Numbered from the stretch's first letter, positions 1 to 7,215 are shown. The stretch: 8,760 nt of DNA from JADFOB01 sp964651325 (GCA_964651325.1 CAZYXP010000165.1:1-8760), one strand, 5' to 3'. Numbers and translations are program-made. Notes: generated by a model not told the origin, from the letters alone.

Positions 1-22
1 ATCGGTTGAGTGACGCCGCGAT

Positions 23-76
23 CCGGGGGCGGCGCTGCGCTTGCCCCCGGCTACGTTAGAGCAGGCCTTCAGCCTG
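23..76. repeat. Paired GC-rich palindromes (REP-like)
   Basis: CCGGGGGC at 23-30 pairs perfectly with GCCCCCGG at 43-50, and CAGGC at 62-66 pairs with GCCTG at 72-76 around a five-base loop. Two adjacent intergenic hairpins of this kind are typical of dispersed palindromic repeats. Neither is followed by a T-run, so they are unlikely to be intrinsic terminators. Copy number in the genome cannot be judged from this window. Confidence 0.4.
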
Positions 77-397
77 AAACTACAGCCGCCGATTTTGTTA
101 CGGACCTGTGTTCACGCCCCCCCCCTCCAAACGAGGTATGGGCCACCCCTCCATCCTCCACATCTTCTCTTCTTCGTGTCTTCTCGCCTTGGTGGTAAAC
201 ACCCCGCGCACCCATGCCGGACACCACACCATGAGCATCCACAGCCCAGGCTGGGTTCGGGGGCGTTCTTATCGGGCGTTTGCCGGATATTGCGTGGCCA
301 TCGCTCGTATTGGATAGTTGGGTCGTGGACGAACGCACGCCGGGAGCGCGGTCCGGGGTTTGCCAGATTGAACGTGGGCGCGAACGGGTAACGACTC

Positions 398-402
398 AGA
401 GG
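398..402 (+). promoter_or_regulatory. Ribosome binding site of the AAA+ ATPase
   Basis: AGAGG lies seven bases before the ATG at 410 and supports that start over the in-frame ATG two codons later at 416. Confidence 0.5.
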
Positions 403-409
403 TACAACT

Positions 410-1768
410 ATGGCCATGTTTCAAGTTGGTTCAGCGGGTGACGGCGCAACCGGTACGCTCGAAGCCGCGACGCCGGAGTCGCCAGCAACCTTGCCGGAGA
501 ACGACGGCTCGGACGCATTCTTTCCCGTAGAAATTGAAACGCTGGCGGAGGCTGGGCTCGATGACACCTACGTCGAAGCGCTGATCTTGAAGCACCTGCT
601 GGCGGCCGGTTCGAACACCGGTAGAGGGGTTGCGACGGAGTTATGCCTGCCGGGAAAACCGATCGTGGAGATGCTCACGGACTTCAAGAACCGCCAGTTG
701 GTCGTTTACAAAGGCCAAACGTCGATGAGCGATTTCCAGTATGTGCTCACGGAGGCGGGCTGCACGCTGGCGCGGCGATACTTTTCTGAGTGTAGCTACT
801 GTGGTGCGGCGCCCGTGCCGTTTGATCGATACGTCGAGTCGGTGGCCGCGCAGTCGATCGAGAATGAGCGACCCGGCCCCCAGCAGTTGCGCGACGCGTT
901 TAAGGAATTGCTCATCAGCGACTCGATGTTGGAGCGGCTCGGGCCGGCCATCAACTCTGCCCGTGGCCTTTTTCTCTTTGGTTTTCCTGGCAATGGTAAG
1001 ACGAGCATCGCGGAGCGAATCACCGGTGCGTTTGGCTCGGATGTGTGGATTCCCAAAGCGATTGTCGTCGATGGTGAGACGATTCTGCTCTATGATCCTC
1101 AATGTCATCACGCCGTCTCTTCGGATCGGCCCTCGATCGTGCAAGGGGAAGGCCACGATCGGCGTTGGATCAAGATCAAGCGTCCGACGATTGTGGTCGG
1201 TGGCGAATTGCACATGGATGCGCTGGAGCTGCGCTTCGACGTGAACACGAAGATCACGGCCGCGCCGCTTCAGCTCAAGAGCAACTGCGGCACGCTGGTG
1301 ATTGACGACTTCGGCCGCCAGCGGATGAACCCGGACGAATTGCTCAACCGGTGGATCGTTCCGTTGGAGAAGCGGTTCGACTATCTGACGCTCCACAATG
1401 GCAAGAAGATCGAAGTCCCCTTCGATCAGCTCATCGTGTTCAGCACAAACCTCGAGCCCAAAGATCTAGTGGATGATGCGTTTCTCCGTCGGATTCCCTA
1501 CAAGATCAACGTGGTCGATCCGTCCGACGGCGAGTTCCGCGAGTTAATGACGATCATGGCCAAGCGGCTCGGCGTCGCTTTTGATGGGGATGCGGTAGAC
1601 CATTTGATCGAGAAGCACTACGTAGGGACGAATCGACCGTTTCGATGTTGCCATCCGCGGGATTTGCTGCTGCAGATCAAGAACCGGGCGACGTACCTGG
1701 GCAGCCCGTGCATCATGTCGGCGGAGACGTTCGACTTTGCCTGCGAGACCTATTTCACGCTGCTGTAG
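410..1768 (+). CDS. AAA+ ATPase with N-terminal winged-helix-like region
   Basis: This 452-residue protein has a complete AAA+ ATPase core. Walker A is GFPGNGKTS at residues 191-199. Walker B is LVIDD at 296-300. A sensor-1-like STN lies at 345-347, candidate arginine fingers at R360/R361, and a sensor-2-like HPRDLL at 415-420. Residues about 43-125 look like a winged helix (a run of short helices followed by a YVLTEAG-type strand), so the protein may pair a DNA- or protein-binding module with an ATPase motor. Residues 1-40 are low-complexity and acidic. There is no signal peptide or membrane segment, so it should be cytoplasmic. The start at 410 is supported by an AGAGG motif. Similar stand-alone ATPases are, from memory, common in planctomycetes, but I know no assigned substrate. 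It appears monocistronic, with more than 400 bases before the next gene, a tRNA. Assignment to the AAA+ superfamily is secure; the biological role is unknown. Confidence 0.9.
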   Translation: MAMFQVGSAGDGATGTLEAATPESPATLPENDGSDAFFPVEIETLAEAGLDDTYVEALILKHLLAAGSNTGRGVATELCLPGKPIVEMLTDFKNRQLVVYKGQTSMSDFQYVLTEAGCTLARRYFSECSYCGAAPVPFDRYVESVAAQSIENERPGPQQLRDAFKELLISDSMLERLGPAINSARGLFLFGFPGNGKTSIAERITGAFGSDVWIPKAIVVDGETILLYDPQCHHAVSSDRPSIVQGEGHDRRWIKIKRPTIVVGGELHMDALELRFDVNTKITAAPLQLKSNCGTLVIDDFGRQRMNPDELLNRWIVPLEKRFDYLTLHNGKKIEVPFDQLIVFSTNLEPKDLVDDAFLRRIPYKINVVDPSDGEFRELMTIMAKRLGVAFDGDAVDHLIEKHYVGTNRPFRCCHPRDLLLQIKNRATYLGSPCIMSAETFDFACETYFTLL

Positions 1769-1818
1769 CGCGGCGATCGGGCCGCCGCCCAGGGACTCAC
1801 GGCCACGCGGATTTTGTG

Positions 1819-1856
1819 GGATAGCACGTGTAGCACAGCGGCCCTCCGCTGTATCC
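1819..1856. repeat. Perfect 7-bp hairpin, possible dispersed repeat
   Basis: ACAGCGG at 1835-1841 pairs perfectly with CCGCTGT at 1846-1852 around the loop CCCT. An outer GGATA (1819-1823) can pair with TATCC (1852-1856), leaving a bulge on one side. There is no T-run after the stem, so a terminator role for the ATPase gene is unlikely. A dispersed intergenic palindrome is the likelier reading. Confidence 0.45.
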
Positions 1857-2005
1857 AGGCCACCACCCGGCCTAACGCGGCACCCGGCCGAGGGCGGCCA
1901 GGCTACATCCCGCGCGGTGCCCGCCCATCCTTTCAACACTTTCCGGGTCGATGTCGCCAAGCGCATATTCTCTCTTGGACCCGTGACCGACGACGTGACT
2001 ATTTT

Positions 2006-2033
2006 CCGCACGGCTAACCCCGCACGGCTAACC
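2006..2033. repeat. Perfect tandem duplication of a 14-base unit
   Basis: CCGCACGGCTAACC occurs twice head to tail, at 2006-2019 and 2020-2033, with no mismatch. It lies in non-coding DNA between the ATPase gene and the tRNA. It may be a replication-slippage duplication or a pair of binding sites. Confidence 0.7.
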
Positions 2034-2194
2034 TCGGCGGTCCGCTCCTCCCATCCCGTTAGCATGGCGAGGCTTGGTGCACGTAGGAAGGCCCATGCCC
2101 ATCGTTCCAGGGAGATGTTACAAGACGCCGCCCGGTTCAGTGACTCGCGGAAAACGAGGTAACTCGTTACGCTAAGCGGAGCCATGAATGTTTG

Positions 2195-2268
2195 GCGCTC
2201 GTAGCTCAGTCGGATAGAGCATCGGTTTCCTAAACCGGGGGTCACAGGTTCGAATCCTGTCGGGCGCA
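2195..2268 (+). tRNA. tRNA-Arg (anticodon CCU)
   Basis: The 74 bases fold into a complete cloverleaf. The acceptor stem is GCGCTCG with CGGGCGC (one G-T pair) and the discriminator is A at 2268. The D stem is GCTC (2204-2207) with GAGC (2217-2220). The anticodon stem is TCGGT with ACCGG around the loop TTCCTAA, which places anticodon CCT at 2229-2231 and reads AGG codons as arginine. The variable loop has five bases. The T arm is ACAGG, TTCGAAT, CCTGT. The 3' CCA is not encoded, as the next bases are TCCA. It appears to be a single-gene transcript. Confidence 0.95.
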
Positions 2269-2314
2269 TCCATGCCACATCATGATCGTCAAGAAAGTAG
2301 CCATCCGCTCCAAC

Positions 2315-2332
2315 GTAGCGGAGCTACTGTTT
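2315..2332 (+). terminator. Possible weak terminator after tRNA-Arg
   Basis: GTAGC (2315-2319) pairs with GCTAC (2323-2327) around GGA and is followed by TGTTT. The stem is short and the T-run is broken, so this is only a weak candidate, about 45 bases past the tRNA end. Confidence 0.2.
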
Positions 2333-2358
2333 GCGCCATTCATGTTTTCGGGCTCGGT

Positions 2359-2843
2359 TCAATGATCTACGCCTCGCCGCAAGAATAACCAATCCCCACG
2401 GTCGCCGGCTTTGGCGACGATGGCGTCATATTGTTCTCCGATGTGGAACGCCGCGTGTCCGTCGGCATACAGCAAGTTTCCGCCCAAGCCACCGTGATTG
2501 GATTTGGGCTCAGACATGACGACCGCGCCGGGCCGTGAGGAGGCGGAGCGCGCGGCGTTGGCGACCCATCGGTAGGTGCATTGATCCGCTCGCGAAGATG
2601 GGCAGAGGGTCTGCTTTCTCTTGATGTGACCAAGCTGGACAAGTTGATCGATGCTCGGCACCACGGGCACCGATGCGGTGTTGATGGCAATCTTCATCGC
2701 CTCAACGATGGCCTTCATGTTGGCCTGGCAGGCCAGACGATTGGAAAGCTCGCGTACGCGGTTCGCCCATAGCCAGAGGCCCAAGACACCGTCGCTCCAA
2801 TGGCAAGCGCGGCGGCCAGCCGTGAGGCGGTCGTACGATTCAT
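2359..2843 (-). pseudogene. Prepilin-like H-X-DG protein (DUF1559-like subfamily), probably frameshifted
   Basis: The minus strand encodes a C-terminal region with NHGG followed by LLYADGHAAF, in which ten residues separate the histidine from the DG pair. This is the H-X(9-10)-DG signature of planctomycete prepilin-like proteins. Upstream in the same frame are the helix segment LGLWLWANRVREL and RLACQANMKAI, the usual post-membrane part of such proteins, and later LCPSS. The natural start appears to be the ATG at 2843, which opens MNRTTASRLAAALAIGATVS, a good first half of the membrane helix. That frame is one base off from the rest and stops at 2715. Joining the two at about 2785-2800 by a -1 shift restores a typical 160-residue protein with one N-terminal membrane helix. 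The cause may be a true disabling frameshift or an assembly error. Intact members are thought to be exported, pilin-like surface proteins. Confidence 0.6.
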
Positions 2844-3102
2844 GGCGACTCCAATCGTAGGGCAGCGCAATGAGATCCGTTCCGATTGCATGACCCGCGG
2901 GATTATAGGCAATACTTCCACGCTTGGACCAGAATCCACGCGAGGCGGGAATATCCGGGCCGCGAAGCGTGTTTGTGTGGTCGCCGCCGAGGTAGGGCAA
3001 GCAGAGGTTGTCGAGCCTCTCGTGGAATGAGCGGGGGTCGTCGTCCGATATAGCGTGTATATGGACAACGAGGTGTTGAATCAGGACGTGGCGGTTGCGG
3101 CG
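2844..3102 (-). other. Coding-like remnant upstream of the prepilin-like gene
   Basis: The frame holding the H-X-DG region stays open upstream to a TGA at 3103-3105, with no ATG or GTG start. Its codons favour G or C at the third position and the translation looks protein-like, for example LPYLGGDHTNTLRGPD followed later by YNPAGHAIGTDLIALP. It may be the C-terminal part of a second, truncated gene that once ran into the prepilin-like gene. I do not recognise the family. A fortuitous open frame remains possible. Confidence 0.35.
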
Positions 3103-3181
3103 TCACCGTCGCGCTGTGGGCGGCCACGCTGCCGTGAAGCAAGGGACTTTCTGCACGGTCCACAAGGATAAGAATACTACG

Positions 3182-5464
3182 ATGGGAATCGCTGAGACGT
3201 TGGTGGCCAAGGCCAAGGGGTTGTTTGATCGCTCGTTTGATCCGGAAACCGCCCGGAAACTTCCGCGCGTGAGCGCCGCCGGACAGAGCAATATTCCTGG
3301 CTTGTACATGGTCGGCGAAATCGCCGGCACACCGTTGATCAAGCTAGGCCTCAACGCCGGGGTCGATCTGATCGATCGATTGGCTGAATCGCTCGGATCC
3401 AATCGAGAATCCATCGAGGCCACGATCCCGAACGGAGCCTCAGGCGAGGCTACGGGCGATGGCGATGGCCGGATGTACGATGTGCTCATCGTCGGAGCCG
3501 GCAGCAGCGGGCTCGGCGCGGCCGATCGGTGCCAGCAGCTTGGTCTTCGATACATCGTGATCGAACAACAGCGAGCCGGGCAGCTCATCCGCAATTTCAC
3601 CAAGGCCAAGCCGCTTTTCGCTGAGCCCGAAGGCGTTCCGCTCAAATCGCGACTCTGGTTCGAGGAATGCAACAAGGAAGAACTGCTTGCCAAATGGGAT
3701 CAGCAGATTCCCGAACTCGGGCTTGCCATCAACGAATACGAGCAGGTGGCCGACATCCGGCGCGAAGCGGGCAGCGACGGCTTCACCGTAACGACCGATA
3801 AATCGGCTTACCGCGCCCGCCGCGTGGTGCTGGCGATCGGGCGGGCCGGCAATCCGCGCAAGCTGCGCGTGGATGGCGAGAGGGACAACGCGGCCAGAAT
3901 CAGCCAAAACGTGGCCGACCCCGATGAGTGGAACGATCGGGATCTCGTGGTGTTCGGAGCCGGGGACGTGGCCTGTGAGGCCGCGATTGTGCTGGCGGAT
4001 CGCGGTAATCGGGTATCGCTCGTGGCCCCCGACAAGGAGTTCACCTTTCCCAAGAAGCGCAACATCGACGCCGTGCATGAACGGGTGGAATCAGGCAAGA
4101 TCAAGCTCTATCTTTCCCACAAGGCCGTCGCCGTCACGCAAACGCAAATCGAAATCGCCCACACGGAAACCGGCGCGGCGAGCAGCCTCGAGTACGACCA
4201 TCTTTTCCGCTGCATCGGCGCGGACCTGCCGCTCAAGTTTTTCGATCGCGTGGGCATCAAGCTGGAGGGCACCTGGGACGCGGCCCGCTGGATGACCTTG
4301 GCCGTTGCGTTTGCGGTTTGCTTTACTATTTATGCCGTCAAGAAACCCGCGTGGCCTTTCATGCCGGGATCCCTGTTGGAATCCATCCCCAACGCGATTA
4401 CGTGGATGACGCCGGCGTTTCTCGGCCAAGCGGTTCGCGTCGATCCGGTGTTTTACTACGCCGCGGGCTATTCGCTCGTGATGACCATCTTTGGGCTCAA
4501 GGCCTATCGCCGCTGGGGTGTGGCGTACAACGACTCGTATCAAAAGAAACGCTATCTCTCATTGATCGTCGTACAATGGACGCTCGGGTTCATCATCCCG
4601 GCGATTGTCATGTACTGGGTCCACTTCAAAGTGGGCGACAACATGTGGCTGGGGCGATCGGGCAACTACTGGCATGCGTTCGGCATGGAGCTGGCGTTCC
4701 CGCTCTACTTCTCGATGTTCTTCTACGACGTTGGCCTGTTCTATCTTGTCTACGGTTTGCTCTCGACGTTCGTCGTCATTCCGATTTTCGCGGTGTTTCA
4801 CGGCAAGCGCTATTGCACGTGGTTCTGCGGTTGCGGAGGACTTGCGGAGACGCTGGGCGATCGTTGGCGACATCTCGCCCCGAAAGGCAAGCTCAGCCGG
4901 CGCTGGGAATGGATGAGCGCGGCCGTGATGGTTTGGGCGTTCGGCGCGGCCATCTTCGTGCTGGCCCGGGTGGGGTTCGGCCTGTACGCGGGCGGGGATG
5001 CCTTTCGCCCCGACGGCTTTGCGGCGTCTGTGCTAAAAAGCTACGGCTGGGTGGCCGATTTCTGGCTTGCGGCGGTCATTCCGGTGACACTCTATCCGAT
5101 TGCCGGCGGCAAGGTGTGGTGTCGATATTGGTGCCCATTGGCCAAGTGGATGCAGCTCTGGAGCAAATGGTTCGGTCGGCTGCGGATTGTCAGCAATGAG
5201 AAGTGCATCACCTGTGGCGATTGCTCGCGGTATTGCCAGGTCGGGATCGACGTGATGGGGTTTGCGAAAAACCAGCAGGAATTCTCCAACAAGAACTCCG
5301 CGTGCATCCACTGCGGTATCTGCATCACCGTCTGCCCGATGGACGTGCTTAGCTTTGATTCCAACGGAACCGGCACGGCCGCCGCGCGGTTCGCCAAGCA
5401 AAAACCCGTCATGCCCACGGTAGATGGCAGAGCCATCCCGAGTGAGTCGCAAACTCTTGCGTAG
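3182..5464 (+). CDS. Thioredoxin-reductase-like flavoprotein fused to a NapH/NosR-like membrane iron-sulfur protein
   Basis: Starting at the ATG at 3182 (AAGGA at 3164-3168), the protein has 760 residues. Residues 38-66 (NIPGLYMVGEIAGTPLIK and on) resemble the terminal FAD-binding segment of thioredoxin reductases. Residues 98-370 are a two-dinucleotide-binding module, with GAGSSG at 105-110 for FAD and GAGDVA at 259-264 for NAD(P)H. It lacks the redox CxxC of true thioredoxin reductase. About six membrane segments follow (near 371-386, 421-440, 459-480, 501-540, 579-600 and 622-641). Two conserved cysteine motifs flank them, C545-TWF-C549-G-C551 and C647-RYW-C651-P, as in NapH/NosR/PceC-type proteins. 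Two 4Fe-4S motifs end the protein, at C675/C678/C681/C685 and C708/C711/C714/C718. The layout implies electron transfer from NAD(P)H through flavin and iron-sulfur centres at the inner membrane. The physiological acceptor is unknown. The gene stands alone, convergent with the anti-sigma gene downstream. Confidence 0.88.
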   Translation: MGIAETLVAKAKGLFDRSFDPETARKLPRVSAAGQSNIPGLYMVGEIAGTPLIKLGLNAGVDLIDRLAESLGSNRESIEATIPNGASGEATGDGDGRMYDVLIVGAGSSGLGAADRCQQLGLRYIVIEQQRAGQLIRNFTKAKPLFAEPEGVPLKSRLWFEECNKEELLAKWDQQIPELGLAINEYEQVADIRREAGSDGFTVTTDKSAYRARRVVLAIGRAGNPRKLRVDGERDNAARISQNVADPDEWNDRDLVVFGAGDVACEAAIVLADRGNRVSLVAPDKEFTFPKKRNIDAVHERVESGKIKLYLSHKAVAVTQTQIEIAHTETGAASSLEYDHLFRCIGADLPLKFFDRVGIKLEGTWDAARWMTLAVAFAVCFTIYAVKKPAWPFMPGSLLESIPNAITWMTPAFLGQAVRVDPVFYYAAGYSLVMTIFGLKAYRRWGVAYNDSYQKKRYLSLIVVQWTLGFIIPAIVMYWVHFKVGDNMWLGRSGNYWHAFGMELAFPLYFSMFFYDVGLFYLVYGLLSTFVVIPIFAVFHGKRYCTWFCGCGGLAETLGDRWRHLAPKGKLSRRWEWMSAAVMVWAFGAAIFVLARVGFGLYAGGDAFRPDGFAASVLKSYGWVADFWLAAVIPVTLYPIAGGKVWCRYWCPLAKWMQLWSKWFGRLRIVSNEKCITCGDCSRYCQVGIDVMGFAKNQQEFSNKNSACIHCGICITVCPMDVLSFDSNGTGTAAARFAKQKPVMPTVDGRAIPSESQTLA

Positions 5465-5629
5465 GTTCACGTCAGGGCAGCCGGTGCTCACCAACGCCAA
5501 GATATGAAAAATAAGCATGTTGAGCGAAATAGGGGGTGCTCACGGGGCCATCGGTAGACTCCTTCCGCAAGACTCCCTCGCCAGTCCATTCGGTGAGCTT
5601 GCAGAAGGTGTAACGGATCGTACGAGGTC

Positions 5630-6487
5630 TTACGGATGCGCATCCCCGTGGTTTCCGGCCGTACTCAGTTCTTGGGGCGCAATGGCCTTCATGACGGCCG
5701 GCATCTCGCTTTGCTCATCGAGCCGGCTCAACAGGCAATGGCACGTCGTCGGATCCGTCAGATGTACCAGTTTCCATTCGCCGACCTGCACCTTGTGCCC
5801 GCATTGTTTGCCGATCACGCACGGGTTGTTCTCGTGCGATCCGAACTTCTCGTGCTTCATGGGTGGATGGAACACGGCCGCAAGGAATTCTCCGTCGCGA
5901 TCATAGGCGACGGCGATGCCCGTGGAACCGCCGATCCGGAGCTCATGGACGGACTGCAATCGGAAGCCACCCGGTAAGATCGCTGGGGTGTCAAAATTCA
6001 GACCGGAAGCGATCCGTCTGGCCGCTGCGGGCGTCGTCGGTTTCGCATCGTAGCGGACCAGGAATTTCCGGAACGCCTTCTTGGCATCCAACGGCAACGC
6101 GTCGAGGAGCATGCCGAAATCGACGGTTGATGCGTGAGCGGTCGATTCAAGCGAGGACAAACCGAACAGGCCCAGCCCCACGGCAAGCAAGACGCCCGCG
6201 GCAATCGCCCAGCGAGCACGAAGCAGCCGCCAACGACGCATCGGCCTGGGTTGCAAGCCAGCCAATGGCGAGGGATCAAGTCTCCGCTCGATGCGCCCCC
6301 AGAGTGAATCCGGCACGCTTACGGACATCGGTCTCGCTATTTGGCCCACGAGTTCGCGCAATTCCTGTAACTCAGTCCGACAGCTTGAACAGAAGTCAAG
6401 GTGGGCCTCGACTTGGCTCCGTTCCGCGGCCGACAGTTCCTCGTCAACGTAGCGTCCTAGTTGTCGTTCGATCTGTTCGCAGCACAT
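5630..6487 (-). CDS. Membrane-anchored anti-sigma factor with zinc finger and Cys/His-rich extracytoplasmic domain
   Basis: The 285-residue protein starts with an anti-sigma zinc finger (zf-HC2/ZAS type): C2/C3, then H29-x3-C33-x2-C36 within a helical region. Anti-sigma factors of this type bind and block an ECF sigma factor in the cytoplasm. A single membrane helix follows a basic stretch, at about residues 92-112. Residues 113-285 should therefore lie outside the membrane. This tail has an unusual cluster between 207 and 251: H207, M210, H212, H218, C223, C229, H231, H242 and C249-H250-C251. These could bind a metal or form disulfides, suggesting a redox or metal signal, but that is inference. 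The ATG at 6487 is preceded by GAGAGG (plus-strand 6497-6502) nine bases away. It is downstream of its sigma factor gene, 108 bases after the stop, consistent with co-transcription. Confidence 0.85.
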   Translation of the reverse strand: MCCEQIERQLGRYVDEELSAAERSQVEAHLDFCSSCRTELQELRELVGQIARPMSVSVPDSLWGRIERRLDPSPLAGLQPRPMRRWRLLRARWAIAAGVLLAVGLGLFGLSSLESTAHASTVDFGMLLDALPLDAKKAFRKFLVRYDAKPTTPAAARRIASGLNFDTPAILPGGFRLQSVHELRIGGSTGIAVAYDRDGEFLAAVFHPPMKHEKFGSHENNPCVIGKQCGHKVQVGEWKLVHLTDPTTCHCLLSRLDEQSEMPAVMKAIAPQELSTAGNHGDAHP

Positions 6488-6496
6488 TCTGGTTTG

Positions 6497-6521
6497 CCTC
6501 TCACCGCCGGATCACGGCGGT
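6497..6521 (-). promoter_or_regulatory. Hairpin abutting the ribosome binding site of the anti-sigma gene
   Basis: Plus-strand ACCGCCG (6503-6509) and CGGCGGT (6515-6521) form a perfect 7-bp stem around GATCA. On the mRNA the stem ends directly next to the GAGAGG ribosome binding site (6497-6502). It could limit anti-sigma translation, act as an attenuator in the sigma/anti-sigma transcript, or simply be structure. No T-run follows, so it is not a standard terminator. Confidence 0.4.
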
Positions 6522-6595
6522 ATGCGTCGGGCAGACACATCGATCGAGATCCTGAGCCATTAGATTGGATGCCTGAACGACTTTCAACCTTCCGC

Positions 6596-7115
6596 CTAAC
6601 CGTAACTTTTTCGTAAGATTTCCCGCAACCGATCTCTGGCACGATTAAGGCGGGATGCGACCGTCCCCTCGGCGCACTGTAAGACCTCCGAAATACTCCG
6701 ATAATCGAGTTCCTCTTGATACCGCAGCAGGAGCACGGCCTGGTCATCCGGCGGGAGCTCTGCCAGAGCGTGCCCCAGATCGAGGCGTAGATCGGTCGTG
6801 GGCCGATGGGCCTCGGTCGGTCGGTTCGGTGCCAGCGCGCGCAGCTTCGCCGTCCCGACATTTTGGCGCCGGCGGAATTGGAGCGCTTCGTTGATGGCGA
6901 TTCGGTAGAGCCAAGATGCGACGGCGGATCGGCCATCGAACTGGTCCAGCCGTTGAAACCCTTTCACGTAGGTTTCTTGTGTCAAGTCCGAGGCATCATC
7001 CGGGTTGCCGGTCATGCGAAGAAGCAGACGATAAATGCGATCCGAGGTCTGCTCGAACAACTGACGCTGTGCGACTCGCTCACCGGCTCGACATCGCTCG
7101 ATTAGGTCTCGGTGG
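6596..7115 (-). CDS. ECF-family RNA polymerase sigma factor, N-terminus lost in the assembly gap
   Basis: 172 residues are visible and the frame runs open into the N gap. The sequence matches the sigma-70 ECF family. Region 2 spans about visible residues 19-82, with the NPDDASDLTQETYVKGF helix and SWLYRIAINEALQFRRR typical of -10 recognition and core binding. Region 4 spans about 113-168, with LPPDDQAVLLLRYQ and an EGTVASRLNRARDRLRE helix-turn-helix for the -35 element. The start seen at 7060 is a TTG inside region 2; the upstream codons read DLIERCRAGERVAQRQ, the normal beginning of such proteins. The true start is therefore in the gap, probably only a few to about 25 residues further. It is followed by a membrane anti-sigma factor, which presumably holds it inactive until an envelope signal arrives. 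Its target genes are unknown. Confidence 0.9.
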
Positions 7116-7215
7116 NNNNNNNNNNNNNNNNNNNNNNNNNNNNNNNNNNNNNNNNNNNNNNNNNNNNNNNNNNNNNNNNNNNNNNNNNNNNNNNNNNNNN
7201 NNNNNNNNNNNNNNN
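7116..7215. other. Assembly gap of 100 N
   Basis: A run of exactly 100 N is probably a scaffolding placeholder, so the true distance is unknown. It hides the start of the ECF sigma gene on its left, the haem-binding part of the cytochrome c gene on its right, and their presumably divergent promoter region. Confidence 0.95.

Larger units (their letters stand above)
1..409. other. Non-coding leader region with two small palindromes
   Basis: I see no convincing gene here; the open frames are short, overlap on both strands and resemble no family I know. The region starts with an 8-bp perfect inverted repeat (23-30 with 43-50), followed by a 5-bp one (62-66 with 72-76), and has a run of nine C at 117-125. 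Its 3' end carries the ribosome binding site of the ATPase gene. No promoter could be assigned with confidence. Confidence 0.5.
1769..2194. other. Intergenic region, no gene supported
   Basis: These 426 bases separate the ATPase gene from tRNA-Arg. The open frames on both strands lack recognisable domains. Structures seen are a hairpin at 1835-1852 and a perfect 14-base tandem duplication at 2006-2033. A promoter for the tRNA is expected near the 3' end, but I could not identify clear -35 and -10 boxes. Confidence 0.5.

Noticed and set aside
641..1396. 251-codon minus-strand open frame
   Set aside because: It is fully antisense to the ATPase gene with intact Walker motifs, and its arginine-rich translation is a typical high-GC shadow.
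1544..2278. 244-codon minus-strand open frame starting MAWMRPTGFEPVTPGLGNRCS
   Set aside because: Its N-terminus is the antisense translation of tRNA-Arg, a well-known source of false proteins, and the rest runs antisense to the ATPase gene end.
3095..3181. 29-residue N-terminal extension of the flavin/iron-sulfur fusion protein
   Set aside because: The translation (MRRHRRAVGGHAAVKQ) is unlike the family, and the ATG at 3182 has an AAGGA upstream and begins family-like sequence.
5483..5543. Direct repeat GGTGCTCAC (5483-5491 and 5535-5543) between the convergent genes
   Set aside because: Nine bases at this distance can occur by chance, and no flanking symmetry or T-run suggests a terminator or binding site.
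6596..7060. TTG at 7060 as start of the ECF sigma factor
   Set aside because: It falls inside the region 2 helix, and the codons before it (DLIERCRAGERVAQRQ) are standard ECF N-terminal sequence that continues into the gap.
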